Source: JASFUX01 sp050050115 (GTDB lineage Bacteria > Pseudomonadota > Alphaproteobacteria > Caulobacterales > Maricaulaceae). From it: a DNA stretch of 18,016 nt. A model generated the notes under the pieces. It was not told the origin of the DNA, did not search any database, and worked only from the letters and a program-made list of their open reading frames with translations. Position numbers and translations under genes: made by a program. The stretch covers positions 1 through 18,016 of the forward strand of contig JASFUX010000033.1 of assembly GCA_050050115.1 (NCBI GenBank), written 5' to 3'. Positions 1 to 6,616 of this stretch are shown in pieces. Each line of letters begins with the position of its first letter. Position 1 is the first letter of the stretch.

Positions 1-1189
1 CCTCGACCGTGATCGTGAACGTCGAACCCTTGCCGAGCACGCTCTTGCACTCGATGTCGCCGCCCATTTCTTGACAGAGTCGCTTGGTGATCGCCAGCCC
101 CAAGCCCGTGCCCTTACCCGACTGGCCGTGCTCACTCTCGACCTGAACGAACGGCTCGAAAATCGCCTCGACGCGATCCGCGGGGATGCCCGGGCCGGTG
201 TCCTTGACCCGGCAGACGAGCCGGCGACTGGCCTCGGTCTTCTCGAGCCGCGCCCAGACGTCGACCCGTCCGTCCTCGGTGAACTTGAGCGCATTGCCGA
301 CCACGTTGAGCAGGCACTGACGCAGCCGCATCGAGTCCGAGACGATCACCTCCCCGCCCGGTGCCTCGTGCAGCGTCAGCGTGGTGCGGTTCTTGTCGGC
401 GAGCGGCGCTGAGGTCTCGACCACCTCGCGGACGATCGCGCCGACGTCGAAACCGGCGAGATCGAGCGTCAGGCTCCCCGCCTCGACCTTGGACAGATCG
501 AGCACCTGGTTGATCAGGTTAAGCAGGTGGTTGCTCGCACGCTGCACCCGGGCGAGGTCGTCGCGCGACTGCTCGTGCTCCTCGCCGACGAGGTCTTCGG
601 CGACGAACTTCGTGTAGCCCATGATGGCGTTCAAAGGCGTGCGCAGCTCGTGACTCATATGCGCGAGGAAGCGCGTCTTGGCGGTGTCCGACGCGCTCGC
701 GAGCGCGCGCGCAGCGTGGACCTCGTCCGCGAGCCTGGCTTTTTCCGATTCATATTTGTGAACGAGCGCCTCGATATCGTTAAGGCGCTCGATCACGGCC
801 GCAAGCTCGGTCGGACCGCTCTCGTCGATCGGCTCCCCGGCGTTCTCGATACGGATCGCGCGCGCGGCCCGCTCGAACGGACTCGCGACGCCGCGAGCGA
901 ACAGCGCGCCCAGGGACCCCGCCAGCGCGACCGAGGCGCCGATCGCGAGCGCGATGAATAAAGGCGTGTCCCGCGCGAGACTGGGGGCGAGACCTGGCGC
1001 AACGCGTTCTTCGGACCCCGCGCCGAGCTCCAGTTCCTGCTCCACGCTCGCCAGATAACGCGCGCCGGCGACGAGCAGCCCGGCTGAAGCAAGGCTCGCC
1101 GTCGTCGCCGTTACAACAACGAGGATTGCGAGCAGCGTCGCGATACTGAAGCGGGAGCGTCGATTGTGCGCGGCGGGCACGGCGTCCAT
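1..1189 (-). CDS. Membrane sensor histidine kinase (3' end outside window)
   Basis: A two-component sensor kinase that would autophosphorylate on a histidine and pass the phosphoryl group to a response regulator not identified here. About 396 residues are visible. Two membrane segments (about residues 16-42 and 77-98) flank a periplasmic loop of only about 34 residues, too small for a usual sensor domain. A HAMP-like linker and short coiled coil follow. The HisKA motif is MSHELRTPLNAIMGY, with the phosphorylatable His at residue 180. The GHKL ATPase domain shows an N-box (LLNVVGNALKF, about 293-303), a D-box (VKDTGPGIP, about 327) and a G2 box (GKGTGLGLAI, about 357-366). The reading ends just after the ATPase core, so the protein either stops soon beyond the edge or carries a further C-terminal domain. 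The ATG at 1189 is the first possible start because an in-frame TAA lies three codons upstream. No clear Shine-Dalgarno is visible. The gene is transcribed divergently from the secretion operon, so it may be co-regulated with it (inference). Confidence 0.9.
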   Translation of the reverse strand, partial: MDAVPAAHNRRSRFSIATLLAILVVVTATTASLASAGLLVAGARYLASVEQELELGAGSEERVAPGLAPSLARDTPLFIALAIGASVALAGSLGALFARGVASPFERAARAIRIENAGEPIDESGPTELAAVIERLNDIEALVHKYESEKARLADEVHAARALASASDTAKTRFLAHMSHELRTPLNAIMGYTKFVAEDLVGEEHEQSRDDLARVQRASNHLLNLINQVLDLSKVEAGSLTLDLAGFDVGAIVREVVETSAPLADKNRTTLTLHEAPGGEVIVSDSMRLRQCLLNVVGNALKFTEDGRVDVWARLEKTEASRRLVCRVKDTGPGIPADRVEAIFEPFVQVESEHGQSGKGTGLGLAITKRLCQEMGGDIECKSVLGKGSTFTITVE

Positions 1190-1219
1190 CCGTTTTTACG
1201 CTCAAGCCGCGGATCGTCC

Positions 1220-1234
1220 GTTAAATGAGTTAAC
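1220..1234. promoter_or_regulatory. Inverted repeat GTTAA-N5-TTAAC
   Basis: A perfect 5-base dyad with a 5-base centre, 31-45 bases upstream of the kinase start codon. It resembles two TTAA half-sites, but the spacing is 5 rather than the 7 expected for a CtrA box. It could be an operator for the kinase gene, or chance in an AT-rich stretch. Confidence 0.3.
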
Positions 1235-1289
1235 AATTCCGCACCAAGAGAGTGCTTCGGCTCGCTCCGGTCCCCTTCGCCTCGCTTGC

Positions 1290-1320
1290 AAAAACAGACT
1301 GCGCATCGATGTCTGTTTTT
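1290..1320. terminator. A-tract/T-tract hairpin, possible bidirectional terminator or attenuator
   Basis: A perfect 10-base inverted repeat, AAAAACAGAC (1290-1299) and GTCTGTTTTT (1311-1320), around an 11-base loop. With one bulged T, the stem extends two more pairs to GC/GC (1288-1289 with 1322-1323). On the plus strand the hairpin ends in six Ts; on the minus strand it ends in five. This is the shape of a bidirectional intrinsic terminator. The location between divergent genes is odd for a terminator: it would have to end an unannotated short transcript or act as a leader attenuator for the kinase. It could equally be a protein-binding dyad. The GC content of the stem is low, which weakens the terminator reading. 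Confidence 0.35.
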
Positions 1321-1337
1321 TGCGATCATAAGTTGAT

Positions 1338-1352
1338 CACTGACTGTCAGTG
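1338..1352. promoter_or_regulatory. 15-base palindrome, 7-1-7 dyad (possible operator)
   Basis: CACTGAC, one central T, then GTCAGTG: a perfect 7-base dyad. It is immediately preceded by a second dyad, GATCA-N5-TGATC (1324-1338), that shares its first base. This is the most operator-like element in the divergent region. The cognate regulator cannot be named from sequence. Confidence 0.4.
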
Positions 1353-1362
1353 TAAGGCAGGA

Positions 1363-1379
1363 TGACCAAAGCATGGTCA
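1363..1379. promoter_or_regulatory. Inverted repeat TGACCA-N5-TGGTCA
   Basis: A perfect 6-base dyad with a 5-base spacer, 11 bases from the palindrome at 1338-1352. Its right arm overlaps a possible minus-strand -35 element (TTGACC). Together with the neighbouring dyads it suggests a compact regulatory site; function is inferred only from symmetry and position. Confidence 0.35.
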
Positions 1380-1450
1380 ACGGATATTTAAGGATCGAAG
1401 CGTATAAATCGATGTCTATCAAGGCGTTAGACGAAGCCTTTTGAGTAAAA

Positions 1451-1479
1451 TTGAACGCATGCCCGCAACCGTTGCTTAT
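1451..1479 (+). promoter_or_regulatory. Candidate promoter for the secretion operon
   Basis: TTGAAC (1451-1456) and GCTTAT (1474-1479) are separated by 17 bases and lie 45 bases before the chosen GTG start. The -35 is close to TTGACA, while the -10 is a weak match to TATAAT. It is the best sigma-70-like candidate seen for the operon, but not a strong one. Confidence 0.3.
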
Positions 1480-1513
1480 GACGCCTTCGCCTATTGGTTG
1501 ATCTGCAACGATG

Positions 1514-1518
1514 GGAGG
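1514..1518 (+). promoter_or_regulatory. Ribosome binding site fixing the GTG start at 1524
   Basis: GGAGG sits five bases before GTG 1524. The alternative in-frame TTG at 1494 has no such sequence upstream and would place this ribosome binding site inside the gene, so GTG 1524 is preferred. Confidence 0.75.
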
Positions 1519-1523
1519 ATACG

Positions 1524-4500
1524 GTGAGCGAAAGCGGCGAAGAGCAGCCTGGCGGGGAGTCGGCGCTTGAAACCGACCCCTTCGCGGGGACGGACTTCGG
1601 CGCGCGCAAGCTCGACGCCGACGAGTTCGTCGTTGAGGACCTCGACGGGCTCGAAGAAAGCATCTTGAGCGGCGGCGGTTTTGCGACCGTCGCGTTTCAC
1701 GCGGTCAGCGCCCACAACGCCGAAGCCGATCAACAGTCGACGGAGGAACTCGGCCTCATCCCGCTGGCGAGCGACGACCGGAGCGAGGTTATCACGAGCG
1801 TCGCCGGCGACCTCGACCGCGCGCAGTCCTTCTCCGGCCAGTCGCAGATCGAGAACTTCAATGGCGGCGGGGCGGGTCTGGCCGCGGCGAACACCGTCGG
1901 CGGATCGGTCGCCTCCTCGCTCGCTCCGGCAGCGGGCGACGCCGAACTGTTCGAGCTGCTCGACCTGCTCTCGCTCGATGACCCGAGCGATCTTCCCCCA
2001 ACCGCCGATGAGGCTCCGCCCCAGGTCGACGCGCCGCCCGCTCCCGCCGTCGACGGCGACCCCGACGCACCCGATAACGATTCGCCCGACACCGATCCGA
2101 CCGTCGACGGCGGCGGTTCAGGACCAGGCGGTGGGAGCGGAGGCGGATCCGGCGACGGGGCCGACGGCTCGGGCGATGGCGACCAAGACGACGACGCTGT
2201 GGTTGGAAGCGACGACGATGACGACGCGACCGACGGCGGCGACGGGCCGACCGGCGGAGGCGGCCAAGACGATTCCGACGATGAGGAGAACGAGGGCTCC
2301 GACGACGACGGTGATTCCGGCGACGATGACGCGGGCGACGATGACCCCGACGACGACGACGATGACGACTCCGGAGACGACGATACCGGGCAGGACGATG
2401 ACGACCAGGACGACGATGACGGCGGCGACGGGAACGACGATCCAGTAGACGACCCCGTAGACGACATCGACGACGATGTGACCGATGTGATCGACGACGT
2501 CACCGACATCGCCGACGACGTGGTTGATGACGTCGTGGATGTTGTCGACGACATGACCGATGTCGTCGATGACGTGATCGATGATGTCGTCGACGTGGTC
2601 GATGACATGGCTGACGTGGTTGACGACGCGGTCGACGACGTCACGGACGCCGTGGACGATGTCGTCGACGTCGTTGGCGATGTTGCCGATGATGTGGTCG
2701 ACGCGGTGGATGACGTCGCTGACGTGGTCGACGACGTCGTGGACGACGCGACCGATGCGGTTGACGACGTGGTCGACGCTGTCGGCGACGTTGCCGACGA
2801 TCTCGTCGACACCGTGGACGATACTGCTGACGCGGCCGGCGATGCCATGGACGACGCGGTCGAGGCGGTGGACGACGTGGTCGACGCCGTCGGCGACGTT
2901 GCCGACGATCTCGCCGACGCGCTCGACGACGTGCCGGTGGTGGGCGATCTCGCCGATGAGGTCGTCGACGATGTGGTTGAGGCGGTCGGCGACGTGACCG
3001 ACGCCGTCGGCGATGTCGCCGATATCGCTGACGAGGTCGTGGATGACGCGACCGAAGTCGTCGCCGACGCGATCGACGCCGTCGACGAGGTTGCGGACGA
3101 TCTCGTGAGCGCAGTCGATGATGTCGCGGATGTTGCCGGCGATGTCGTGGACGATGCGACCGACGCGGTCGGAAACGCGGCCGACGCGGTCGACGACGTG
3201 GCGGACGATCTCGTGAGCGCGGTCGATGATGTCGCGGATGTCGCCAATGATATCGTCGGTGACGCGACCGACGCGGTCGGAGACGCGGCCGACGCTGTCG
3301 GCGATGTCGCAGACGACGCCGTCGATGCGATCGAAGATGTCGCAGACGTCGCCGATGATCTGGTCGACGACGTCGCCGGCGCGGCCGAAGAGCTCGTCAG
3401 CGAAACCGAAGAGGTCGTCAGCGAAACCGTTGATGAGGTCGTTGACGCGGCCGACACGGCCGACGAGGTCGTCGACGCTGTTGAAGACGTCGCGGATGAA
3501 GTTGTCGAGACTGCGGACGATGTTGTCGATGCGGCTGAAGACGTCGTCGACGGGGCTGATGAAGTTGTCGAGGATGTCGTCGAGGTGGTCAGCGACGCAA
3601 CCGAAGACCTGGCGGACGCGACTGACGAAGTCGTCGAGGCTGCGGACGATGTCGTCGATGTGGCTGAGGACGTCGTCGACGGAGCCGACGAAGTTGTCGA
3701 AGATGTCGTCGAAGCGGTCGGCGACGCAACCGAGGATCTGGCGGACGCAACTGACGAAGTCGTCGAAGCCGCGGACGACGCGATCGATGAGGTTGTCGAC
3801 TCCGTCGAAGAGACGACGGACGATCTTTCCGAAGTGGTCGACGACACGGTTGGCGCCGTCGAGGATGTCGTCGATACGCTCGAGGACGCGACTGACGCGA
3901 CCGACGAAGTCGTCGAGGAAACCGTCGACGCTGTCGACGAGACGGGGGACGACCTTTCCGAAACGGTCGACGACACGGTTGGCGCCGTCGAGGATGTCGT
4001 CGATACGCTCGAGGGCGCGACTGACGCGACCGACGAAGTCGTCGAGGAAACCGTCGACGCTGTCGACGAGACGGCGGACGAGGTTTCCGAAACGGTCGAC
4101 GATGTGGTCGCTGCGGTCGAGGACGGGGCCGACGAAGCCGACGACGCAGTCGAAGACGTTGTCGACGCGGTCGAGGGCGCGACTGAAGAGGTGACTGACG
4201 CGACCGACGAAGTCGTCGAAGACACAGTCGAGGAAACCGTCAACACAGTCGAAGAAACTGCGGACGATCTCTCCGAAACGGTCGACACCGTCGAAGAGAC
4301 GGGAGACGCGGTCGACGACGTCGTCGATGGCCTTGGAGACGCCCTGCTCGGCGGCGATGAGACGCTGGACGACGGCGGTGACGGCGGCGATGACTCCGAT
4401 CTGTCCGTCGACACCGGCAGCGATAACGAGCAGATCGGCGAAACCGATCAATCCGTTGACGGCACAATTGACGCGGTTGAAGAAGTCACCGGCGACATTG

Positions 4501-4913
4501 ACGTCGGCCTTGATCTCTATCTTGGCGACGACAGCGAGTCCGACGTCAGCGCCGAAAGCGATCTCGATGTCGGCGACGACGATCTCGTAAGCGGCGAGGT
4601 CGACGACGATCCGCTCGGCGACCTGCTCGACGATTCGAGCCTCGACGCCGATCTGGACCTCGGCGTTGATCTGCTTGGCGACGCCGCCGATCCAGTGGTC
4701 GACGAAGAAGAAGGCGGCGGAGACGACGCGGCCTGGCCCGAGGTCGAGGGCGACGGCCTTGTCGATACCGGCGGCGAAGAAACCGACGACGGCGACGGAG
4801 ACATCTTGCCGGACCCTATCTCCGGCGTGCTCGAAGGCATGGACTCCGTCGACGGGTCCGACGGTGACGGCGCGGGCGACGGCGGCGGATTGCTCGGCGG
4901 CCTCTTCGGATGA
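1524..4913 (+). CDS. Giant acidic D/V-repeat protein, putative type I secretion substrate
   Basis: 1129 residues from GTG 1524; not a family I recognise. Residues 1-150 are an acidic but folded-looking region. Residues 155-215 are a Pro/Gly/Asp linker, and 217-318 a poly-Asp/Gly tract with a run of seven Asp. Residues 311-943 are D/V/A/E amphipathic repeats such as DDVVDAVGDVADDL, with higher-order periods of 36 and then 43 residues. Residues 943-1129 are an acidic non-repeat tail with the only Trp and Tyr, ending in GGGLLGGLFG. I see no Lys, Arg or His after Arg99 and no Cys anywhere. There is no Sec signal peptide and no membrane segment. The gene is first in an operon with two type I ABC subunits and an HlyD protein, and its stop overlaps the next start (ATGA). 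Export with a C-terminal signal is therefore the likeliest fate (inference). RTX nonapeptides are absent. Alternatives are a cell-surface adhesin or matrix protein, an acidic scaffold for cations or minerals, or a non-secreted accessory protein. Confidence 0.85.
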   Translation: MSESGEEQPGGESALETDPFAGTDFGARKLDADEFVVEDLDGLEESILSGGGFATVAFHAVSAHNAEADQQSTEELGLIPLASDDRSEVITSVAGDLDRAQSFSGQSQIENFNGGGAGLAAANTVGGSVASSLAPAAGDAELFELLDLLSLDDPSDLPPTADEAPPQVDAPPAPAVDGDPDAPDNDSPDTDPTVDGGGSGPGGGSGGGSGDGADGSGDGDQDDDAVVGSDDDDDATDGGDGPTGGGGQDDSDDEENEGSDDDGDSGDDDAGDDDPDDDDDDDSGDDDTGQDDDDQDDDDGGDGNDDPVDDPVDDIDDDVTDVIDDVTDIADDVVDDVVDVVDDMTDVVDDVIDDVVDVVDDMADVVDDAVDDVTDAVDDVVDVVGDVADDVVDAVDDVADVVDDVVDDATDAVDDVVDAVGDVADDLVDTVDDTADAAGDAMDDAVEAVDDVVDAVGDVADDLADALDDVPVVGDLADEVVDDVVEAVGDVTDAVGDVADIADEVVDDATEVVADAIDAVDEVADDLVSAVDDVADVAGDVVDDATDAVGNAADAVDDVADDLVSAVDDVADVANDIVGDATDAVGDAADAVGDVADDAVDAIEDVADVADDLVDDVAGAAEELVSETEEVVSETVDEVVDAADTADEVVDAVEDVADEVVETADDVVDAAEDVVDGADEVVEDVVEVVSDATEDLADATDEVVEAADDVVDVAEDVVDGADEVVEDVVEAVGDATEDLADATDEVVEAADDAIDEVVDSVEETTDDLSEVVDDTVGAVEDVVDTLEDATDATDEVVEETVDAVDETGDDLSETVDDTVGAVEDVVDTLEGATDATDEVVEETVDAVDETADEVSETVDDVVAAVEDGADEADDAVEDVVDAVEGATEEVTDATDEVVEDTVEETVNTVEETADDLSETVDTVEETGDAVDDVVDGLGDALLGGDETLDDGGDGGDDSDLSVDTGSDNEQIGETDQSVDGTIDAVEEVTGDIDVGLDLYLGDDSESDVSAESDLDVGDDDLVSGEVDDDPLGDLLDDSSLDADLDLGVDLLGDAADPVVDEEEGGGDDAAWPEVEGDGLVDTGGEETDDGDGDILPDPISGVLEGMDSVDGSDGDGAGDGGGLLGGLFG
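2172..2477 (+). repeat. Poly-Asp (GAY)n low-complexity tract
   Basis: This segment encodes residues 217-318, mostly Asp with some Gly, Ser, Thr and Gln. At DNA level it is an imperfect GAC/GAT trinucleotide repeat. The longest pure run is seven Asp codons at 2349-2369. Mixed GAC/GAT use shows it is not a recent clean expansion. Confidence 0.85.
2652..2975 (+). repeat. 108-base tandem repeat block 1 (36-residue period)
   Basis: Three copies start at 2652, 2760 and 2868, exactly 108 bases apart. Each opens with a version of VDDVVDAVGDVADDL. The copies differ by many synonymous changes and some substitutions. A 36-residue unit equals ten turns of an ideal alpha helix, so the hydrophobic face stays in register. 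Confidence 0.8.
3081..3404 (+). repeat. 108-base tandem repeat block 2 (36-residue period)
   Basis: Copies start at 3081, 3189 and 3297, again 108 bases apart. The first two open with VDEVADDLVSAV and VDDVADDLVSAV. The third is more diverged (VGDVADDAVDAI). The block is separated from block 1 by 213 bases, three short of two full periods, so one codon appears to be missing from the register. Confidence 0.75.
3495..3752 (+). repeat. 129-base tandem repeat block 3 (43-residue period)
   Basis: Two full copies start at 3495 and 3624, and a partial third begins at 3753 (DEVVEAADD). The unit contains DEVVEAADDVVDVAEDVV and a TEDLADAT ending. Glu becomes much more frequent here than in the earlier 36-residue blocks, so the repeat type changes along the protein. 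Confidence 0.8.
3840..4097 (+). repeat. 129-base tandem repeat block 4 (43-residue period)
   Basis: Two copies, 3840-3968 and 3969-4097, are nearly identical over 129 bases and begin DDTVGAVEDVVDTLE. They are the least diverged pair seen in the gene, implying the most recent duplication. The period matches block 3, but the sequence is a different subtype. Confidence 0.85.
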
Positions 4914-6616
4914 TCGCGGCGCCCCCGTTCCCGGACGCGGAGCTCGCCCGCTTTGCGCATCGCGCCGATCTATGGAACCTGATCCTGGCGACGCTGGCGA
5001 TCAATATCCTGTCGCTCGCGCTGCCGATCATGACCTTGCAGGTCTACGACCGGATCCTGCCCAACCCCGGGTCAGGCACGCTTGCGGCGTTTCTGATCGG
5101 CGTCTGTGTCGCAGTGACCCTTGAGATCGCGCTCAGGTTCGCCCGGGCGCACGTCATCGGCTGGAACGGCGCGGCGTTCGAACACAAAGCCTCGTGCGAA
5201 GCTGCGCGCCGGGTGCTGGGCGCCGATCTATCCAAGCTCGCCTCACGCGGCGTGGGTGAGCAGCTTCATCAATTGAACGCCGTAGGGCGGCTCAAAGACC
5301 TCTACTCCGGCGCATCGGTGATCACCATCGTCGAGCTCGGCTTCGTCGCCGTCTTCCTTGGACTGATCGCCTATCTCGCTTCTTGGCTCGTGCTTGCGCC
5401 GATCGCTGTGCTGACGGTGTTCGTCATCCACGCCACGATCGCCGGCGGTCGGCTGCGCGCCAGTCTCGACGAGCGCGACCGCAACGACGACATGCGCCAC
5501 GACTTTCTCATCGAGGCGCTCGAGGGGGCGCATACGATCAAGTCGTTCGCGCTCGAGCGCGAGTTTGAGCGCCGCTATGAGCACTTCGAGAAGCGCTCGA
5601 GCGTCGCCGGCTACGCGGTGACCGAGGCGGCGGCCGGCACGTTCAACATCGGCATGGTGTTCGCCAACGTGATGATCGTCACCGTGATCGTCATCGGCGC
5701 CTATCTGACGCTCGACGGCGTGATCACGGCGGGCGCGCTCATCGCCACGGTGCTGCTCTCGGGCCGCCTGATGCAGCCGGTCCAGCGGGCGCTGGCGCTC
5801 TGGGCGCGGTTTCAGGACATCCGCCTCGCCGCCGCGCGCACAACCGAGGTGATGTCCACGCCTCAGGCCCCCGTCGCCGTGGCGGACGAGGGCTGGCCGC
5901 GAGACGGCCGGCTGCTTGCGCGCGGGCTCGGCTTCGGCTTCGGCAACGGCGCACCGGCCCTGTTCTCCGGTATCGATTTGGCGCTCGAGCCCGGCCAGGC
6001 GATCGCGATCACCGGCCCGTCGGGCGAGGACAAGAGCGTGCTCCTGAAGCTGCTTGCGGGCGTGCTGTCGCCGACCGAAGGCGAAGTGCTGATCGACGAC
6101 GTGCGCGCCGACGCCTTCTCGGCCAAGGCGCGCGCCTCGCACGTGGGTCTTTTATCTTCCAAGGCGGTGATCTTCCGCGGCTCGCTGCGCGACAATCTCA
6201 CCCGCTTCGGCCTCACCCCGGAGAAGAACGCGCGCGATGTCGCCGCGCTTTTGAAGCTTGACCGTGATGTCGCCAAGCTGCCGTCGGGCTTCGACACCCG
6301 GCTTGAAGGCTCGAGCCTCGATCCGCTGCCGCCGGGCCTGCGCCAGCGCATCGCGATTGCGCGCGCGCTCGCACCCAAGCCGCGCATCATCATCTTCGAC
6401 AACGCCGACAAGGACCTCGACCGGGAGGGCTATGCGCAGGTCTTCGACGTGCTCGCGCGGCTCAAGGACAAGGTGGCGATGATCATCGTTTCCGACGATG
6501 AGAACCTGCAAAGCCTCGCCACCGAGCGCCGCCGCCTGGCGGACGGTCGGCTGCTCGCCCTGCCCGATCCACGGCCCGACACGCCGCACGCCGGTTACCA
6601 GAGCCTCAGGCTATGA
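4910..6616 (+). CDS. Type I secretion ABC half-transporter with degenerate ATPase domain
   Basis: 568 residues. An exporter transmembrane domain (about 1-310) carries the secretion-class hallmark LQVYDRILPN near residue 43-52. A nucleotide-binding domain (about 330-555) keeps its fold but has lost nearly every catalytic motif. Walker A is GPSGEDKS (369-376), with Asp374 replacing the invariant Gly. The Q-loop Gln is Ser417. The signature LSGGQ is LPPGL (473-477). Walker B keeps Asp497, but the catalytic Glu is Asn498. The H-loop His is Asp529. The frame is intact and the flanking RQRIAIARAL is conserved, so this looks like a maintained pseudo-ATPase rather than a decaying gene. Its ATG overlaps the substrate stop and its own stop overlaps the next ABC start, both as ATGA, implying coupled translation. 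It most likely pairs with the ABC subunit encoded next in the inner membrane (inference). Confidence 0.92.
   Translation: MIAAPPFPDAELARFAHRADLWNLILATLAINILSLALPIMTLQVYDRILPNPGSGTLAAFLIGVCVAVTLEIALRFARAHVIGWNGAAFEHKASCEAARRVLGADLSKLASRGVGEQLHQLNAVGRLKDLYSGASVITIVELGFVAVFLGLIAYLASWLVLAPIAVLTVFVIHATIAGGRLRASLDERDRNDDMRHDFLIEALEGAHTIKSFALEREFERRYEHFEKRSSVAGYAVTEAAAGTFNIGMVFANVMIVTVIVIGAYLTLDGVITAGALIATVLLSGRLMQPVQRALALWARFQDIRLAAARTTEVMSTPQAPVAVADEGWPRDGRLLARGLGFGFGNGAPALFSGIDLALEPGQAIAITGPSGEDKSVLLKLLAGVLSPTEGEVLIDDVRADAFSAKARASHVGLLSSKAVIFRGSLRDNLTRFGLTPEKNARDVAALLKLDRDVAKLPSGFDTRLEGSSLDPLPPGLRQRIAIARALAPKPRIIIFDNADKDLDREGYAQVFDVLARLKDKVAMIIVSDDENLQSLATERRRLADGRLLALPDPRPDTPHAGYQSLRL

Larger units (their letters stand above)
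1190..1523. other. Divergent intergenic region rich in dyad symmetries
   Basis: About 330 bases separate the divergent kinase and secretion operon. The region is clearly more AT-rich than its surroundings and holds no convincing gene. It contains at least five short inverted repeats: 1220-1234, 1290-1320, 1324-1338, 1338-1352 and 1363-1379. This is consistent with control of both flanking transcripts from one region. A possible minus-strand -35 TTGACC (1380-1375) lies 18 bases from a poor -10 CTTACA. If it is used, the kinase mRNA would have a leader of roughly 150 bases that includes the 1290-1320 hairpin. These assignments are by eye. Confidence 0.6.

Noticed and set aside
1221..1233. CtrA binding site (TTAA-N7-TTAA)
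   Set aside because: The two TTAA half-sites are separated by 5 bases, not 7, so it is listed only as a dyad.
1111..1422. Possible 103-codon minus-strand gene overlapping the kinase start
   Set aside because: It begins with TTG without a ribosome binding site, overlaps the start of the kinase by about 79 bases, and its C-terminal part is a frame-shifted reading of the kinase.
2652..4097. CRISPR array or non-coding tandem repeat
   Set aside because: The repeats are 108 and 129 bases, all multiples of three, contiguous without spacers, and lie inside one open reading frame.
1730..4414. Minus-strand Ser/Thr-rich open frame of 894 codons opposite the acidic repeat
   Set aside because: It is the reading of the GTC/GAC repeat in a shifted frame. 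The plus-strand frame has a good ribosome binding site and is coupled to the ABC genes; this one has neither.
2118..4451. Minus-strand D/V-rich open frame of 777 codons
   Set aside because: It exists because GTC and GAC are mutual reverse complements. No ribosome binding site or operon context supports translation. Reported as a property of the repeat rather than as a gene.
1524..4913. RTX calcium-binding toxin or adhesin
   Set aside because: No GGxGxD nonapeptide repeats are present. The Gly/Asp linker at residues 190-260 is low complexity without the nine-residue spacing.
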